Assembly: GCA_043228905.1 (NCBI GenBank)
Contig: JBHGNT010000017.1
Location: 8,370,001 to 8,434,000 of the forward strand
Direction of reading: 5' to 3'
Length of the DNA stretch: 64,000 nt
DNA from: Azolla caroliniana
Lineage: Eukaryota > Polypodiophyta
The notes below the pieces were generated by a model. The model saw nothing but the letters and a program-made list of their open reading frames with translations. It was not told the DNA's origin and ran no database searches. This document shows, piece by piece, positions 53,569 to 64,000 of this stretch (its first letter is position 1; each line of letters begins with the position of its first letter). The translations under genes and the position numbers were made by a program.

Positions 53569-56500
53569 TCACATTATACGTGTGAAAGTGAGTAGTGACT
53601 CTCGATGTTCAAGAACTTTACCAATGAATGTTGCACTTGAGAGTGCACATTGTGGTTGTGAGAGGAATTCATGCAAAGATTGGGCTCGGTCGAAGAGATG
53701 TGGAAAGCATGGTCGAATATGATCAAAGGTAGAGCATTGTATCAAAGTGTGATACTCAAACTCGCGAACTTGTTTAGGGCAAAGTGTGCATAGCCGACCA
53801 CTCTCATCACTTGTGCCCCAACGCCCTGTTTCACATCGCAATGCATGTGAGCTAAGTCGCATGGAAGCAATGGTTCGAATGGCAGATAATGGTATGGGCT
53901 CTAACATGTGTCGATGTGTACGATTTCCCCGTTTTGCAAAGAATATGGTTTTGTAGTTAGGTGCAACATGTGTAGTATAATATGTGAAGCATGAGCCTCC
54001 ACATTTGTCCCATGTCATGATACATTGGCGTTGCAAAAAGGCCTCATTTATAGAGGAATCTAATGATGCATCATGAAGCAAGTGTCTTGCATCCCATCTA
54101 CCAAACCATTTTTCTATATCTTGCATCCAACCAGAACACAAAATTTTGCTTTTATGTGTCTTTTGGATCTTTTTGCTTGCTTCCCATGCAATTCTAGGAA
54201 GTCGATGTGAGGAACATTTTTGAACCTTAAGCATGTATTCAACAACCCTAGCCATGGCCATGATCTCAATGGGAAGCGATCCTGTCTCAAGGAGGAGGGT
54301 GTAGGGCGTTTGTTTCTTAACGTGTAGAAACTTTGTAAGAAAATGTTTTTGGATATTTTCAAACTCTTTCCATATAGATTTAGGGATGCTACCACCCCAT
54401 ACTTCCACCGCATAGAGAAGAACCGGTGTCACCAAAGTGTCGAAAAGATATTTCATCACGACCCAACACTTAATATCTCCAAGATTGCATGTGTTCTCAA
54501 ATGCATAGTATGCTCGCTTACCCGCCACTAAGCGGCGTGTAGCACATTCATTCCATCTATGATGTGAAGGAACTTCAAGGCCAAGATATTTGAAGCTTTC
54601 CACACATTCAAGTGGCTCATTGTTGTACATAATGCATGGTTTATCTCTTTTTTGGCTCTTCACAAGCATAATCTTTATTTTAGAGCTATTGACACTTAAT
54701 TTAGTATGCATGCAAATTTTTTCCAATGCCTTCATAAGCTTTTGTGCATCTCCTAAAGTATTTGCAAAAAGCACTACATCATCTGCATATAGCAAAAGCA
54801 TAATCACAACATTCCCAATGACAACTTCTTCAACACATTCTTCCTTTGCAAACTTGGTAACCATTTCTTCCAATTCATCAATGCATAGACCGAATAGTGT
54901 TGGTGAGAGTGGGCATCCTTCCTTAACACTAATAGTGCTTTTGAAAAAAATCTGAAAGTTTATCTCTCATGCGCACACAACATAAAACTTTCTCATAAAT
55001 TCGGGAAATTGCAAGCATATATTCACTTGGCATCTCAAGTTCTTCCATTCGCCTCCAAAGATGCTCACGAGGTACCATATCAAAAGCTTTCTTGAAGTCT
55101 ACAAAGCAACAGTATAAACCTTTACCTCTAAGGTGACTTTCCTCCATTAATACTCGAAGGGTGATAAGGTGATCAATGGTGCTATGGTGTTTCCGAAAGC
55201 CAACTTGTCCATAAGCTCTCTTACCACTTTTTTAGCCCATACACTTATCTTTGATTCCATTATACATCCAAATAGTTTTGCCATTAATGAGCCAACCATG
55301 ATGGTTCGATAGTTGTTTGCATTATTTATATCTCCACCTTTATGTAAAGGTTTGATCCAATTTGTAGTCTAATCGTACGACATACCATGTTGCAATGCAT
55401 CATTAAACATATCGCTTATCCATATATGTGCTTCCTTTCCTATCCATTTGACCATTTTGGCCTTTATACATTGAGGATCGCTTGCCTTTTGAGAGGCCAA
55501 TTTCTTAAGTCCTATGCATATATCTTCAATTGTAAAGAAGGGAGGCATATGTGAAAGGGAACCATAACACGTCATCTTTCCGGCAAGAGATAACTCATAT
55601 AAATTCTTACAATGCATAGACAAGTCGTGAAGAGTTAAGTCACCATAACTCTTAACACGTTTCCCCTTTAGATTTCCCCAAAATTTAGCACATGCATGTG
55701 CTTTCTCTTGCATTTGGATAAATTGTTGAGTAACTTCCCATATTCTTCTCTTTCTTTGAATAAGCCTTTTATACTCATGCAACTGCTTTTGGTAATTCTC
55801 TTTATCCTTAACTACATCTAAAACCATAAGGCACTTTCGAGCTTCACGACATTCTTTATTAAACCATTTTTTCCTAAGTTTCTTGGTGCATTTCCAAGAT
55901 GTGCGGTTGGTCGAAAAACATTTGTTTGTATAGGAGAGAATGACTTTCTTGAAAGCTTCCCATTTGCATTCTAGTGTGGCACCATGTTGTATCTTTGTCA
56001 TTTGTAACATATCCTCAACCATCTTGGAATACATGGGTGCTCGCTTAAGGTTCATGCTCAAGTGCGGTTGTTTATGATCTTCAATAGCCTTCTCACAATC
56101 AAACCTATGCATACATTTGAGATCAATACATAAAGGCCTATGATTGGATTCCGGTGTCCATTCACCAAGTGAGAATTTATGTATACGATCCAAAATACCT
56201 TCGGAAAGTAGCACATAGTCAATCACACTATTTCCGTTGTGTTTTCTACATGTAAAACCATTAGTTTTGGGCCATAAGGAAATACCATTTGCAATAAGCA
56301 ATTCGGTACTATTGCACATTTGTAGGAGTAACTTCCCAAATTGGTCCAGATCTTTTTCATCGCTAGAAGAGCGGTTATACATTTGCATATCCTCTTGCAT
56401 CCTTGAGATATGTGGCACGAAAATTTCTTGTGAATCAAGTTGGAAACTTCTTGTACGAGCATTCATGTCACCAAAGACAATAACTTCCCCTTTGGATTTG

Positions 56501-56940
56501 AAATAAGCAATATCATCTTCTAGATTGGCAAACGGTTGATCTTTATCCAAACAAGCATAACAGTTAGAATCTTGATGAGGAATGTAACATCCAACTACAA
56601 AAGTGGGCAAATCATTAGGTGTTTCTATTTTGAGCCATATGTAACATTTATTTTCATCATTTTTTATGATTGACACATATTTCTCTATTTCCTTCTTAAT
56701 CAAACATGCCACCCCTCCTTGTCCTCTTCTTTGTCTTGGATTTTTCTTCCATATCAAAGATTGTATATTATAGTTTCCTAAACCTTGAATCCTTTGAGTA
56801 TCATGCTCCCATGTTTCAACAAGAAGTGTGATATCCGAGTCATTAGTAACTCCTCTATGCCAAATCCCGCATTCCATGGGTATCCATTGCAATTCCAAAA
56901 GCATAGTCGTAAAAGGCGTGGGTTAGTCTCATAGATCACG
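53569..56940 (-). pseudogene. LINE ORF2: endonuclease and reverse transcriptase
   Basis: Non-LTR retrotransposon ORF2, about 1100 codons, read leftwards. AP-endonuclease domain: a first segment FWNCNGYPWNAG near 56895 in a different frame, then LLVETWEHDTQRI, VIVFGDMNARTR, NSVIDYVLLSEG and ESNHRPLCIDL. RT: CCFVDFKKAFDMVPREHLWR and the YADD box (54789-54778). The C-terminal zinc-finger-like motif is LCPKQVREFEYHTLIQC. Stops at 55369 and near 55234 and a frame change near 54950 break it; the C-terminal 434 codons are open. No RNase H domain seen. The 3' tail is not a clean poly(A). Confidence 0.88.
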
Positions 56941-56945
56941 TGTCC

Positions 56946-57655
56946 CTATTTGCCTACATTTCCATCTTTAGGCACATCCTTAACGTTATTTTTCAATCTT
57001 TCTTCATATGCTTTACGACAAGCATTTTGTTGTGAGATAATACGATCTTCACTCACAAAGCATTGCGTACCTTTGAGGTATACCCAACTATTTTCGAGTA
57101 TGATTCGCCGCTTTGTATCATCTGTCATTGTGCATACTATAGGCCTTTCTCCGGAGCGAGTAACACAATGTTTCCCAACTCGGTGTGCCCCATATACATT
57201 CACATCTGACATCCCATAATGCATGCTAAAAAATTCACCAATGGCCTTTCCAAGGGATGCGGGTGTTTCCATACTCTCTTCTTTAATCCCACGGATGACA
57301 ATGTTCTTTGATCTTCATTCACGTTCTTTCAATTCTCGGACATCTATGCTTTCTATATTCTTTTCTTGATGTATCACATGCATATTAGATGAGTTTGATA
57401 GCACATCCCCACCACATACATCGGCCCATGACTTCGTTGTACATACATTTTTCATCTCACTTACATCCCGCCTCATCGTGTCCAAATTTTCTTCTTTTAA
57501 TGCTTCCTTTAACTCAATCTTGTTAAGGCGATCATTTGTTTCGAAAGAAGCTCTTTTACATTCTTGAATCTCTTCTTGAAGTTTTGCAACCACTTGTTTA
57601 AGACTTTCATTCTCAATCACAACACTTTGGAGCTTAGCATTCTCTTTCATTAACG
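56946..57655 (-). pseudogene. LINE ORF1: coiled coil and RRM-like domain
   Basis: Upstream partner of ORF2, about 235 codons with a TGA at 57315 between two same-strand segments. The N-terminal segment is a coiled coil (VIENESLKQVVAKLQEEIQE). The second has KNIVIRGIKEES followed by ERPIVCTMTDDTKRRIILE and FVSEDRIISQQNACRKAYEE. That pattern is like the RRM-type nucleic-acid-binding ORF1 proteins of animal L1-like elements. There is no zinc-knuckle ORF1 of the usual plant L1 type. It would coat the LINE RNA. Confidence 0.65.
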
Positions 57656-57679
57656 TCCTATCTCTTCACCTTGCTTGTT

Positions 57680-57757
57680 TGAAAGAGAGAGAGAGAGAGA
57701 AAGGGAGAGAGGGGGGGGGGGGGGGGACTACATAGACATGAGAGAGAGAGGGTTTGA
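57680..57757. repeat. GA-rich minisatellite, right of LINE
   Basis: (GA)n, a 17-base G run (57710-57726) and GACTACATAGACATGAGAGA. Related to 53243-53472, which suggests that the LINE landed inside this repeat. Confidence 0.8.
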
Positions 57758-57940
57758 CAAACCTGTTTCTAAGCAAGTTTCCAAGCCGTTTCCCAAACCG
57801 GGTCACAAACTAGTTTAGGGATCGGTTTGGTTTGGTTCAGGTTTGAGAACCCTAAAACGATTTAGACTTAACCGGTTTGGCTTGGATAAGGCCAAACCGA
57901 CTAAGCCTAAACCGAATCATTGCCGATCCCTAGTAAGTAC

Positions 57941-58392
57941 CCTTTTTCTTAATTTTGACATTTTCAGAATTCTATAATTTCATATTCGGAAATCTATTTT
58001 TTCATTTTCAGAAATTTGTGAATAAAGAAATGATTATTTGTCATTTTCGAAACGTATTTCTAATGTCCACAACGAATGATTTCTCACTTTGCATGCCACA
58101 TTTAAAAACATTTGACTGTGATTTCTTTGCGTAGTCTATATAAGATTAACTATTCTCGCAAGACACTTTATGTTTTTTGATAAATCTAGTGACAATGATA
58201 GTCCCCGACGAGAGCGAGTTGTCAAGTAACTCATGTATATTCAAAAGGACCAAGAGACGAGTGGTTCTTCACATAGTCCATTATTTGCTAGAAATAATGA
58301 AGAGATTTAGTGAGGAGGATCATAGGGATATTATATGTAGAGTGTTACACCATCAACGTCTGAATGAAGACATGGTGAGAATAAAATTTAGG
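57941..58392. other. AT-rich flank, no feature
   Basis: Right flank of the hAT-like element leading into the transposase-like pseudogene. An ORF starting at 58177 is weak. Confidence 0.4.
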
Positions 58393-61300
58393 GTCTATGA
58401 AGTCATCCCTAGATTTAGTGAAAGGTGTAGAGAGCATAGACAAACTTGCTGCAATGAGGGCAACCCTACACATGGCTGTGAACAATGCGAGAAAAAAAAA
58501 TAGTGATACTAAAGTTGCCTTAGCCCTAGGTATTCAAAGAAGGAACTTGAGGAAACATCGCAGAAATATACACTCAAGTCAATTCAAGTGGGTGGGGTTA
58601 GGACATAGATGACAATGTGATGCCTTGTCTCAAAAGATTATTGAGAAAGTAGATTCATTTTGGGCTAAAAATATGCATGTCTCACCAAATAAGAAGGACG
58701 TGTGTAGACAACGAATAACTTGGGGTAAGTACCAGATTTACCCTAGACACTTGTTGGAGAGGACTGAGATATTCCATTTTTTTATATCCATTCACATTCC
58801 ATAAGTATTTGTTTTGACCAAGTGTATATTAATGATTGCTCTATATTGGCTGATGTAGGCTGAATTGTACATGAACTTCAAAGACCAACATCCAGGCATC
58901 ACTCTTGGATTTTGCAAGTTCTAAGGTTTGAAACCATATTATGTTAGAAAATTAAATGAGAGGAATACATGTTGTTGTGTGTACCACATGAAAATGGACA
59001 TGTTAAGGCTTGGAGTGAATGCAATGCATACTGATTCTAAGGGTATACACAGGGAATTATGTGTTTGCACTTGTGAGGTTTGTAGACCAAATGGGGAGGA
59101 TAATAGTGTAATGCACGAAACATGACTTATGCATCCGTTTCTGAGTTATGGAGGTCTTATGTTTGTGAAAAAGAACCATCATGTGAGTGGCATCGTCGTA
59201 CATGTCTTTTAAGAACATGTAAGGTTTTCCTGCTACCATTATTTTGTAAACAGGAACTTGATGTGGGAAACAATCATATTGTAAAATGGAAATATTTAGA
59301 GTATGTGATTGAAAATATCAGCAAGGAACTTGATAGTAAGCGTATCAAGGAAGTATATAAGGAGACATATCCTACTACCCTTGTCTCAGAATTTACGAAA
59401 CAACTTGGGGAGTTCATTCCACATAACTTCAGGAGTTATTGGCAAAATTTACAGTTCAAGGAATGTATTAATAACTTACCACCGGGTGTCATGCTATTCG
59501 TTATTGACTTTGCCAAAAACTATACATTTAAAGTTCAAAATGAGGTTCAATCAATGCATTGGTACAATGATCAATGTACAATACTTGTACATATTTGCTA
59601 TTGGAGACAAGACGGTGAGTCACATAAGAAATCAATATTTTACATTTCGGATGATAAAAAGCATGATACACTATTTGTTCAACATTGTTTAAAGCTTTAC
59701 CATGCAGATTTATTGTCTCTATGTGTTAGCTTTAACCGCCATTGGCTCTAGTCTGATGGTGTTGCCTTGCAGTTTAAGGCAGCACGATCGTTCTACTTTA
59801 TCGTCAGGTAATTTTTAATCCATATGTTTAGTACTTATAATGCAATGTCTAAGGAAGTAATACTTTCATGCTCATCCTTCATATGAATAAGTTCTACGTG
59901 TTGTAATTCTCATACTTGTTGGGTTCAAAGTTAACATCTTAGTATGGTACTCCCTATTACTAATTGTCCACACACTAACTGTTTTAGTATTCTTGCAAGA
60001 CAAGTGGGTATTCTCCTATCATGTCCCCTCCAACTTAGTTCTGTCCGCCCTTGTGCATGAATACTATTTTATGTTTTAAGCTACATAAATAACTCTTGAT
60101 AGACAACACAATACTATTCAAATGGATGCATGCATACTAATTATGTTTGTAACCATGCTAAGCATTCTTGATTGATCACATAGTACTGTCCTTTCATGTG
60201 AATCTGTGATGATTATCTTTTAATCCATGTAGAGTGTTCTTCGTAGACACATTGTACTGTGTTGTGTGTTTTATCTGTACTAAATCAATATTAATGGATG
60301 CAAAGTACTCGTCATTGACAACATAATATTGTCCGTTCTTAAGAGTTTGTACTAAATATCTTTTAATCCATGTAGAATGTTCTCCATGGACACATTGTAC
60401 TATGCTTTGTGTTGTATCTGTACTAAATCAGTATTAATGGTTTGAAAATTGTGTTGTATTTGTACTAAATCAATATTAATGGATGCAAAGTACTCGTCAT
60501 TGACAACATAATATTGTCCGTTCTTAAGAGTTTGTACTAAATATCTTTTAATCCATGTAGAATGTTCTCCATGGACACATTGTACTATGCTTTGTGTTGT
60601 ATCTGTACTAAATCAGTATTAATGGTTTGAAAAGTACTCATGAATGACAACATAGTATTGTCCATTCACGTGAGTCCCGGTTCAATTATCTTCTATTCCA
60701 GTACTAAATCAATATTAATGGATGTAAAGTACTCTTGGTTGACAACATAATACTATTTATCTTTTAATCGGTGTAGAGTGTTCTCCATGGATACATTGTA
60801 TTGTGCTTTGTTTTGTATTCGTACTAAATCAGTATTAATGGATGTAAAGTACTCTTGATTGACAATGTAGTACTGCCCATTCGTGTGAGTCTATACTAAT
60901 TATCTTTTACTTGTTAATATTACTACATGTACTTCGTACAATACTTGTACACTGTATCATCCTTTCAACTGTATCCATACTAATTATAAATTATGTTTCT
61001 GTCGAAGTATTGTTACTAATGTTTGTTGGAAACCTGGGATGCAAAAGCAAGTACTTCTCCTTATTCAACATTCGTATGCAATGGAACTACTTTGGGCCAG
61101 GACATGCAAAAGGAGAGAATGATGGCGCAAGGGTTGTGATCAAATGTGCTCTTACAAGTGAGTAGTTGGATAGTAATGGTGCTAAGTTACAAAATGCACA
61201 TGATGTTGTGGAGTGGCTAACATGGAAGATATCAAATGATGGTAAGAACAGATTATTTATTGAGGTTTGTGCTGATGAGGTGGATAGAACTAAATCATAT

Positions 61301-61480
61301 GGTTGCAAAACTGTGAAAGGCACACACAACACCCATTGTGTTTTAGGGTTTAGCCGCAAGGACACAACACAATTATTACTCCGTACTTTATCATGCTTTT
61401 GTTCCATGTGTATAGATGAAGCTTGGGATGAATGCATCAACCTTGAAAGACACACCCACCGCAATAATCTACTTTGATGC
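58393..61480 (+). pseudogene. DDE-transposase-like gene, intron-containing, broken
   Basis: Pieces in order: an HTH-like N-terminal region (LGIQRRNLRKHRRNIHSS; VDSFWAKNMHVSPNKKDVCR, 58420-58760); after a probable short intron, AELYMNFKDQHPGI and GLKPYYVRKLNERNTCCCVY (58858-59110); then, frame-shifted, FVIDFAKNYTFKVQNEVQSM, HICYWRQDGESHKKS, ISDDKKHDTLFVQHC and SDGVALQFKAARSFYFIVR to 59807. A GTAA donor at 59808 opens a 1.2-kb intron. The last exon from about 61048 has WNYFGPGHAKGENDGARVVI and KLQNAHDVVEWL and ends at 61475. Asp residues in FVIDFAKNYT and SDGVALQFK are candidate catalytic positions. TAG stops at 59749 and 61163 sit where I would expect Trp and Gln. The family is widespread in plants and animals as an unnamed transposase-like protein; I cannot assign the superfamily. 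Confidence 0.65.
60276..60645 (+). repeat. 185-bp tandem duplication in intron
   Basis: Two nearly identical 185-bp units (from 60276 and 60461) starting TGTACTAAATCA. Diverged partial units continue on both sides (about 60220-60275 and 60646-60860), all with GTTCTCCATGGACACATTGT or variants. Confidence 0.85.
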
Positions 61481-62130
61481 CATTATTGCGATCAAGTTCA
61501 ATATGACTCAAGCATAACACAAGGTTAAGGGATACAACATTGTCTACAAAGGTCCCCCAAGAGGTTCATGAGCACATATTGGGGGAGGTCTCTCTGTTTA
61601 ATGTTTGAAAGTTTCACTATTAATACATTGTAACTTTGGCAACTGAAAAACATCCTCTTGTGTTTTTATTTGTATCTAGATCGATTATTAATTTTGATGA
61701 TTGACAAGTGAATCGATATATTTCGTCTTTCTTCTAAAGCGTTTCTAGTAATTATCGAGCTTCTTTTGTAAGTGTTCATGGTAATTATAGAGTTGCTTGT
61801 TTCTAATCCCTATTGCATGAAGTCTTTATTCAAGTATCAATACTTAGTAACATCAATACGGCCCAAACTTATTCAAGTATCAATACTAGTAGTATCAACA
61901 AGTATCAATCTTAATAGTAAGTATTTCTTGTAATTATAGTAGTAAATGTTTTTAGTAATTATAGAGTTTTTTTATTTCTAATCCCTATTTTGTTAAGTCT
62001 CTATTAAACTCTATCGATGTGCATTCAAGGAGACCATACTTCAGAAGTATCAATACAACCCAAACTTATTATAATATACATATTAGTTTATTACAAGCAC
62101 ACATATTTATCAGTATACATACATAGTAGT
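61481..62130. other. AT-rich DNA, no gene
   Basis: Contains repeated short words (CAAGTATCAATACT, AATCCCTATT) but no recognisable coding or RNA feature. Confidence 0.55.
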
Positions 62131-62558
62131 CTCCCAATGTATCTCAGTTAGACGGATATATATGTCTTAGTTTAGTACTAATATGAATGTCAAATGTTCA
62201 CTAATACATAGTTACAGTCTCCCAACGTATCTCGGTTAGACAGATATATACATGTCAGTTTAGTACTAATATGAATGTCAAATGTTCACTAACACATAGT
62301 AATCTCCCAAAGTATCTCTGTTAGACGGATGTATATATCTCAATTTAGTACTAATATGAATGTCAAATGTTCACTAATACATAGTAGTCTCCCATAGTAT
62401 CTCAATTAGACGGATATATATATCTCACTTTAGTATTAATATGAATGTCAAATGTTCACTAATGCATAGTAGTCCCCCATAGTATTTCAGTTAGACGGAT
62501 ATATATATCTCAGTTTAGTATTAATATGAATGTGAAATGTTCACTAATACACAGACGG
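62131..62558. repeat. 85-bp tandem array, five copies
   Basis: Units start CTCCCAAAGTATCTC or close variants at 62131, 62219, 62304, 62389 and 62474. Each contains TAGACGGATATATAT, AATATGAATGTCAAATG and TTCACTAATACATAGTAG. Divergence between units is modest. Confidence 0.9.
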
Positions 62559-62822
62559 AGGTAGTATTTGATTTGAAATCAACACAATCATGGTTGCACG
62601 ACAATTGACAATTGTCAACATTCTCATTCTCTACAATTACCAATATAGCATTTCACATTACATTAACAACCCTAGATGAGTGAACTGGAGTCAATACAAC
62701 ATTTCACATTAGCAATTTAGATAGTAGTTTGGTATTACAAATTGTTCAAGTACAGACATCACTAACAGTTCAACCGTAGTTCAAGTACAAACTTCTCAAT
62801 AGAAAGACAATCAGGCACCATT

Positions 62823-63460
62823 TCACAATTTCGCCGATCTTGTAATGCGCTTGTTATTGGTGCCAATCGTCTGTGATTTTACACTCATCTTCATCTTAAA
62901 TCCTTTAGGTATCAACTTACTAAGTGGCACTTCATCATCAAAGGCATTAGAGACAGGGGTGGATGTATGGGCACCTTGGACCGGCGGCAAGCTTGAGAGA
63001 GCAATTGTGTTTTCTACAACTGCAATGCTTGTACACACATCCACAAAGGTGTTGTTGATAGTTAAATTATCACTCATCTTGTTCTCCAAATGTTGTTGCT
63101 CTTGCGTGTGGGTTGTAGTAGTACTCATGGTCAACTTCTGGCTGGTGATAGTCACCTCATTCTTAAGACCGCCGTGCTCCCCTTTCTGGGTGGTCTTTAT
63201 TGCCCTGTACTCATGGGTGATGCTAGTATTCTCGTTCTTAGTACAATCAGGCTCCTGTTTTTGGGCTATAGCAGTACTCATGGTCAACTACTCCTGGATG
63301 GTGATAGTAACCTCATTCTTAAGAACATCGTGCTCCCCTTCTTGGGTGGTCTTTATTGCCCGGTCCTCATGGGTGATGCTAGTATGCTCGTTCTCAGTAC
63401 AATTAGGCTCCTCGTCAATACTAGTGATATTCTTTCCACACTCCCCCTAGGCTTCTTTAG
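62823..63460 (-). pseudogene. 3' end of ORF with 51-residue repeats, unrecognised
   Basis: Minus-strand frame ending TRSAKL and TGA at 62823. It includes two tandem 51-residue repeats (DNA period 153 bp, from 63121 and 63274) around ITHEYRAIKTTQKGEHGGLK and ITHEDRAIKTTQEGEHDVLK. A stop (TAG) lies between them at about 63288, so the nominal open part begins at 63287. It is followed by LSSLPPVQGAHTSTPV and a Lys-rich C-terminus KGFKMKMSVKSQ. No domain recognised. It could be the tail of a transposon-borne accessory protein or of a host gene whose body lies to the right, beyond the window. Confidence 0.4.
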
Positions 63461-64000
63461 AAAAATGGTTGTTTGTACATGCATGTTCCTCTTCAAATAT
63501 GAATGCTTCCTTCTTTTCACAGTCCTCATGTGTGGAAGCGGTGCTTCCAGAGTATGCCTATATGCAAAGAATAATCCCAGAATCTGATTCTTCACTTGTG
63601 CTCCATATAGTTCCTGATTCATTTGATTGCCATTGGGAATCTACCTGCTCTTGTAAACCTAAATAATGGGATCCCAGAGAATATCAGTATCAACTCACAT
63701 ACTCACAAGTTTGCAAACATACCAGTAACTATAAACATATGAGGTTAATAACCACACTTTTACCTACTGTTACATCGTCATATTGTACAACCGTAGACAA
63801 CCCATTGCAAGTGGTAGGGTTAGTCATCTTCTCCACAACATTCATCAGATTTAGGGATGGTGCCAATCACAGGTTGGGGTTCATCATCAATAGAAGCTTT
63901 CATAATAGTATCTATAGAATGCACCAAAAGCACCACTATAATAGGGTTGTTATGATCTAAATAATTGTTTTCTTAGAGGGCTTTTGACGTGTACCTGGGA
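63461..64000. other. Window end, no feature assigned
   Basis: Short open frames on both strands with no recognisable motif. It may contain upstream exons of the 62823-63460 ORF. Confidence 0.4.

Larger units (their letters stand above)
53098..57932. mobile_element. hAT-like element carrying a LINE
   Basis: Ends TAGGGATCGGCAA and TTGCCGATCCCTA form terminal inverted repeats. Flanking 8-bp duplications are GTAAGCAC (53090-53097) and GTAAGTAC (57933-57940), one mismatch. Subterminal DNA on both sides (53098-53240; 57757-57932) is rich in repeated AACCGG/AAACGG and GGTTTAG-type words. No hAT transposase is present. The interior is GA-minisatellite plus a LINE, so the original element was probably a short non-autonomous one later enlarged. 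Confidence 0.8.

Overview
The window is nuclear DNA of a land plant, most likely an angiosperm with a large, transposon-rich genome. The evidence is one clear single-copy-type plant gene with four exons and short GT-AG introns (a leucine-rich-repeat receptor-like kinase close to Arabidopsis At2g16250). It sits in about 60 kb of nested, mostly broken retrotransposons, LINE and DNA-transposon sequence, simple repeats and AT-rich DNA. I cannot name the species. No organelle, bacterial or CRISPR features were seen.

Layout. 1-4930: minus-strand Ty3/gypsy element ('family A': RT, protease, gag, probable 5' LTR) split at 1828-2652 by a Copia solo LTR with a perfect 5-bp target duplication. 5516-6992: foldback element whose core repeats a near-palindromic motif about 13 times. 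6993-7697 and 13337-17657: an older plus-strand gypsy (LTR/PBS, then leader, gag, PR, RT, RNase H), interrupted at 7698-13336 by a minus-strand LTR element. That element keeps integrase and carries a long extra coding region (a globular ORF followed by a coiled-coil ORF) with a TATA box of its own. 17658-20043: two Copia fragments of one LTR family, meeting head to head. 20069-22306: a gypsy integrase and a second integrase scrap between LTR-like direct repeats. 23016-25270: minus-strand Copia (IN, gag, PBS, LTR), again abutting a plus-strand Copia RT (25271-25979, continued 33307-34667).

25980-33306 is a chromodomain-bearing gypsy element (chromovirus) inserted in that Copia with duplication ACGAT. 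It is itself interrupted by a TIR element in its 5' LTR (duplication GTAATAC) and by a small LTR element in its integrase (duplication GAGTA). Both its LTRs begin with an antisense tRNA-like sequence. 34668-41020 has no recognisable gene. 41458-45385 is the receptor-like kinase gene on the minus strand; its kinase domain lacks key catalytic residues. Its upstream side to about 47 kb is rich in GA/CT tracts. 49930-52310 is a second, decayed family A gypsy copy with most of gag deleted. 53098-57932 is a hAT-like element with 8-bp target duplications and a LINE inside it. 58140-61480 is a broken, intron-containing DDE-transposase-like gene. 62131-62558 is an 85-bp tandem array, and 62823 onward is the 3' end of a minus-strand ORF with 51-residue repeats.

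Only the kinase gene looks functional. The rest records successive insertions, deletions and C-to-T decay. Most nonsense codons in the transposon ORFs are TAG, as expected from loss of methylated cytosine in CAG (CHG) context.
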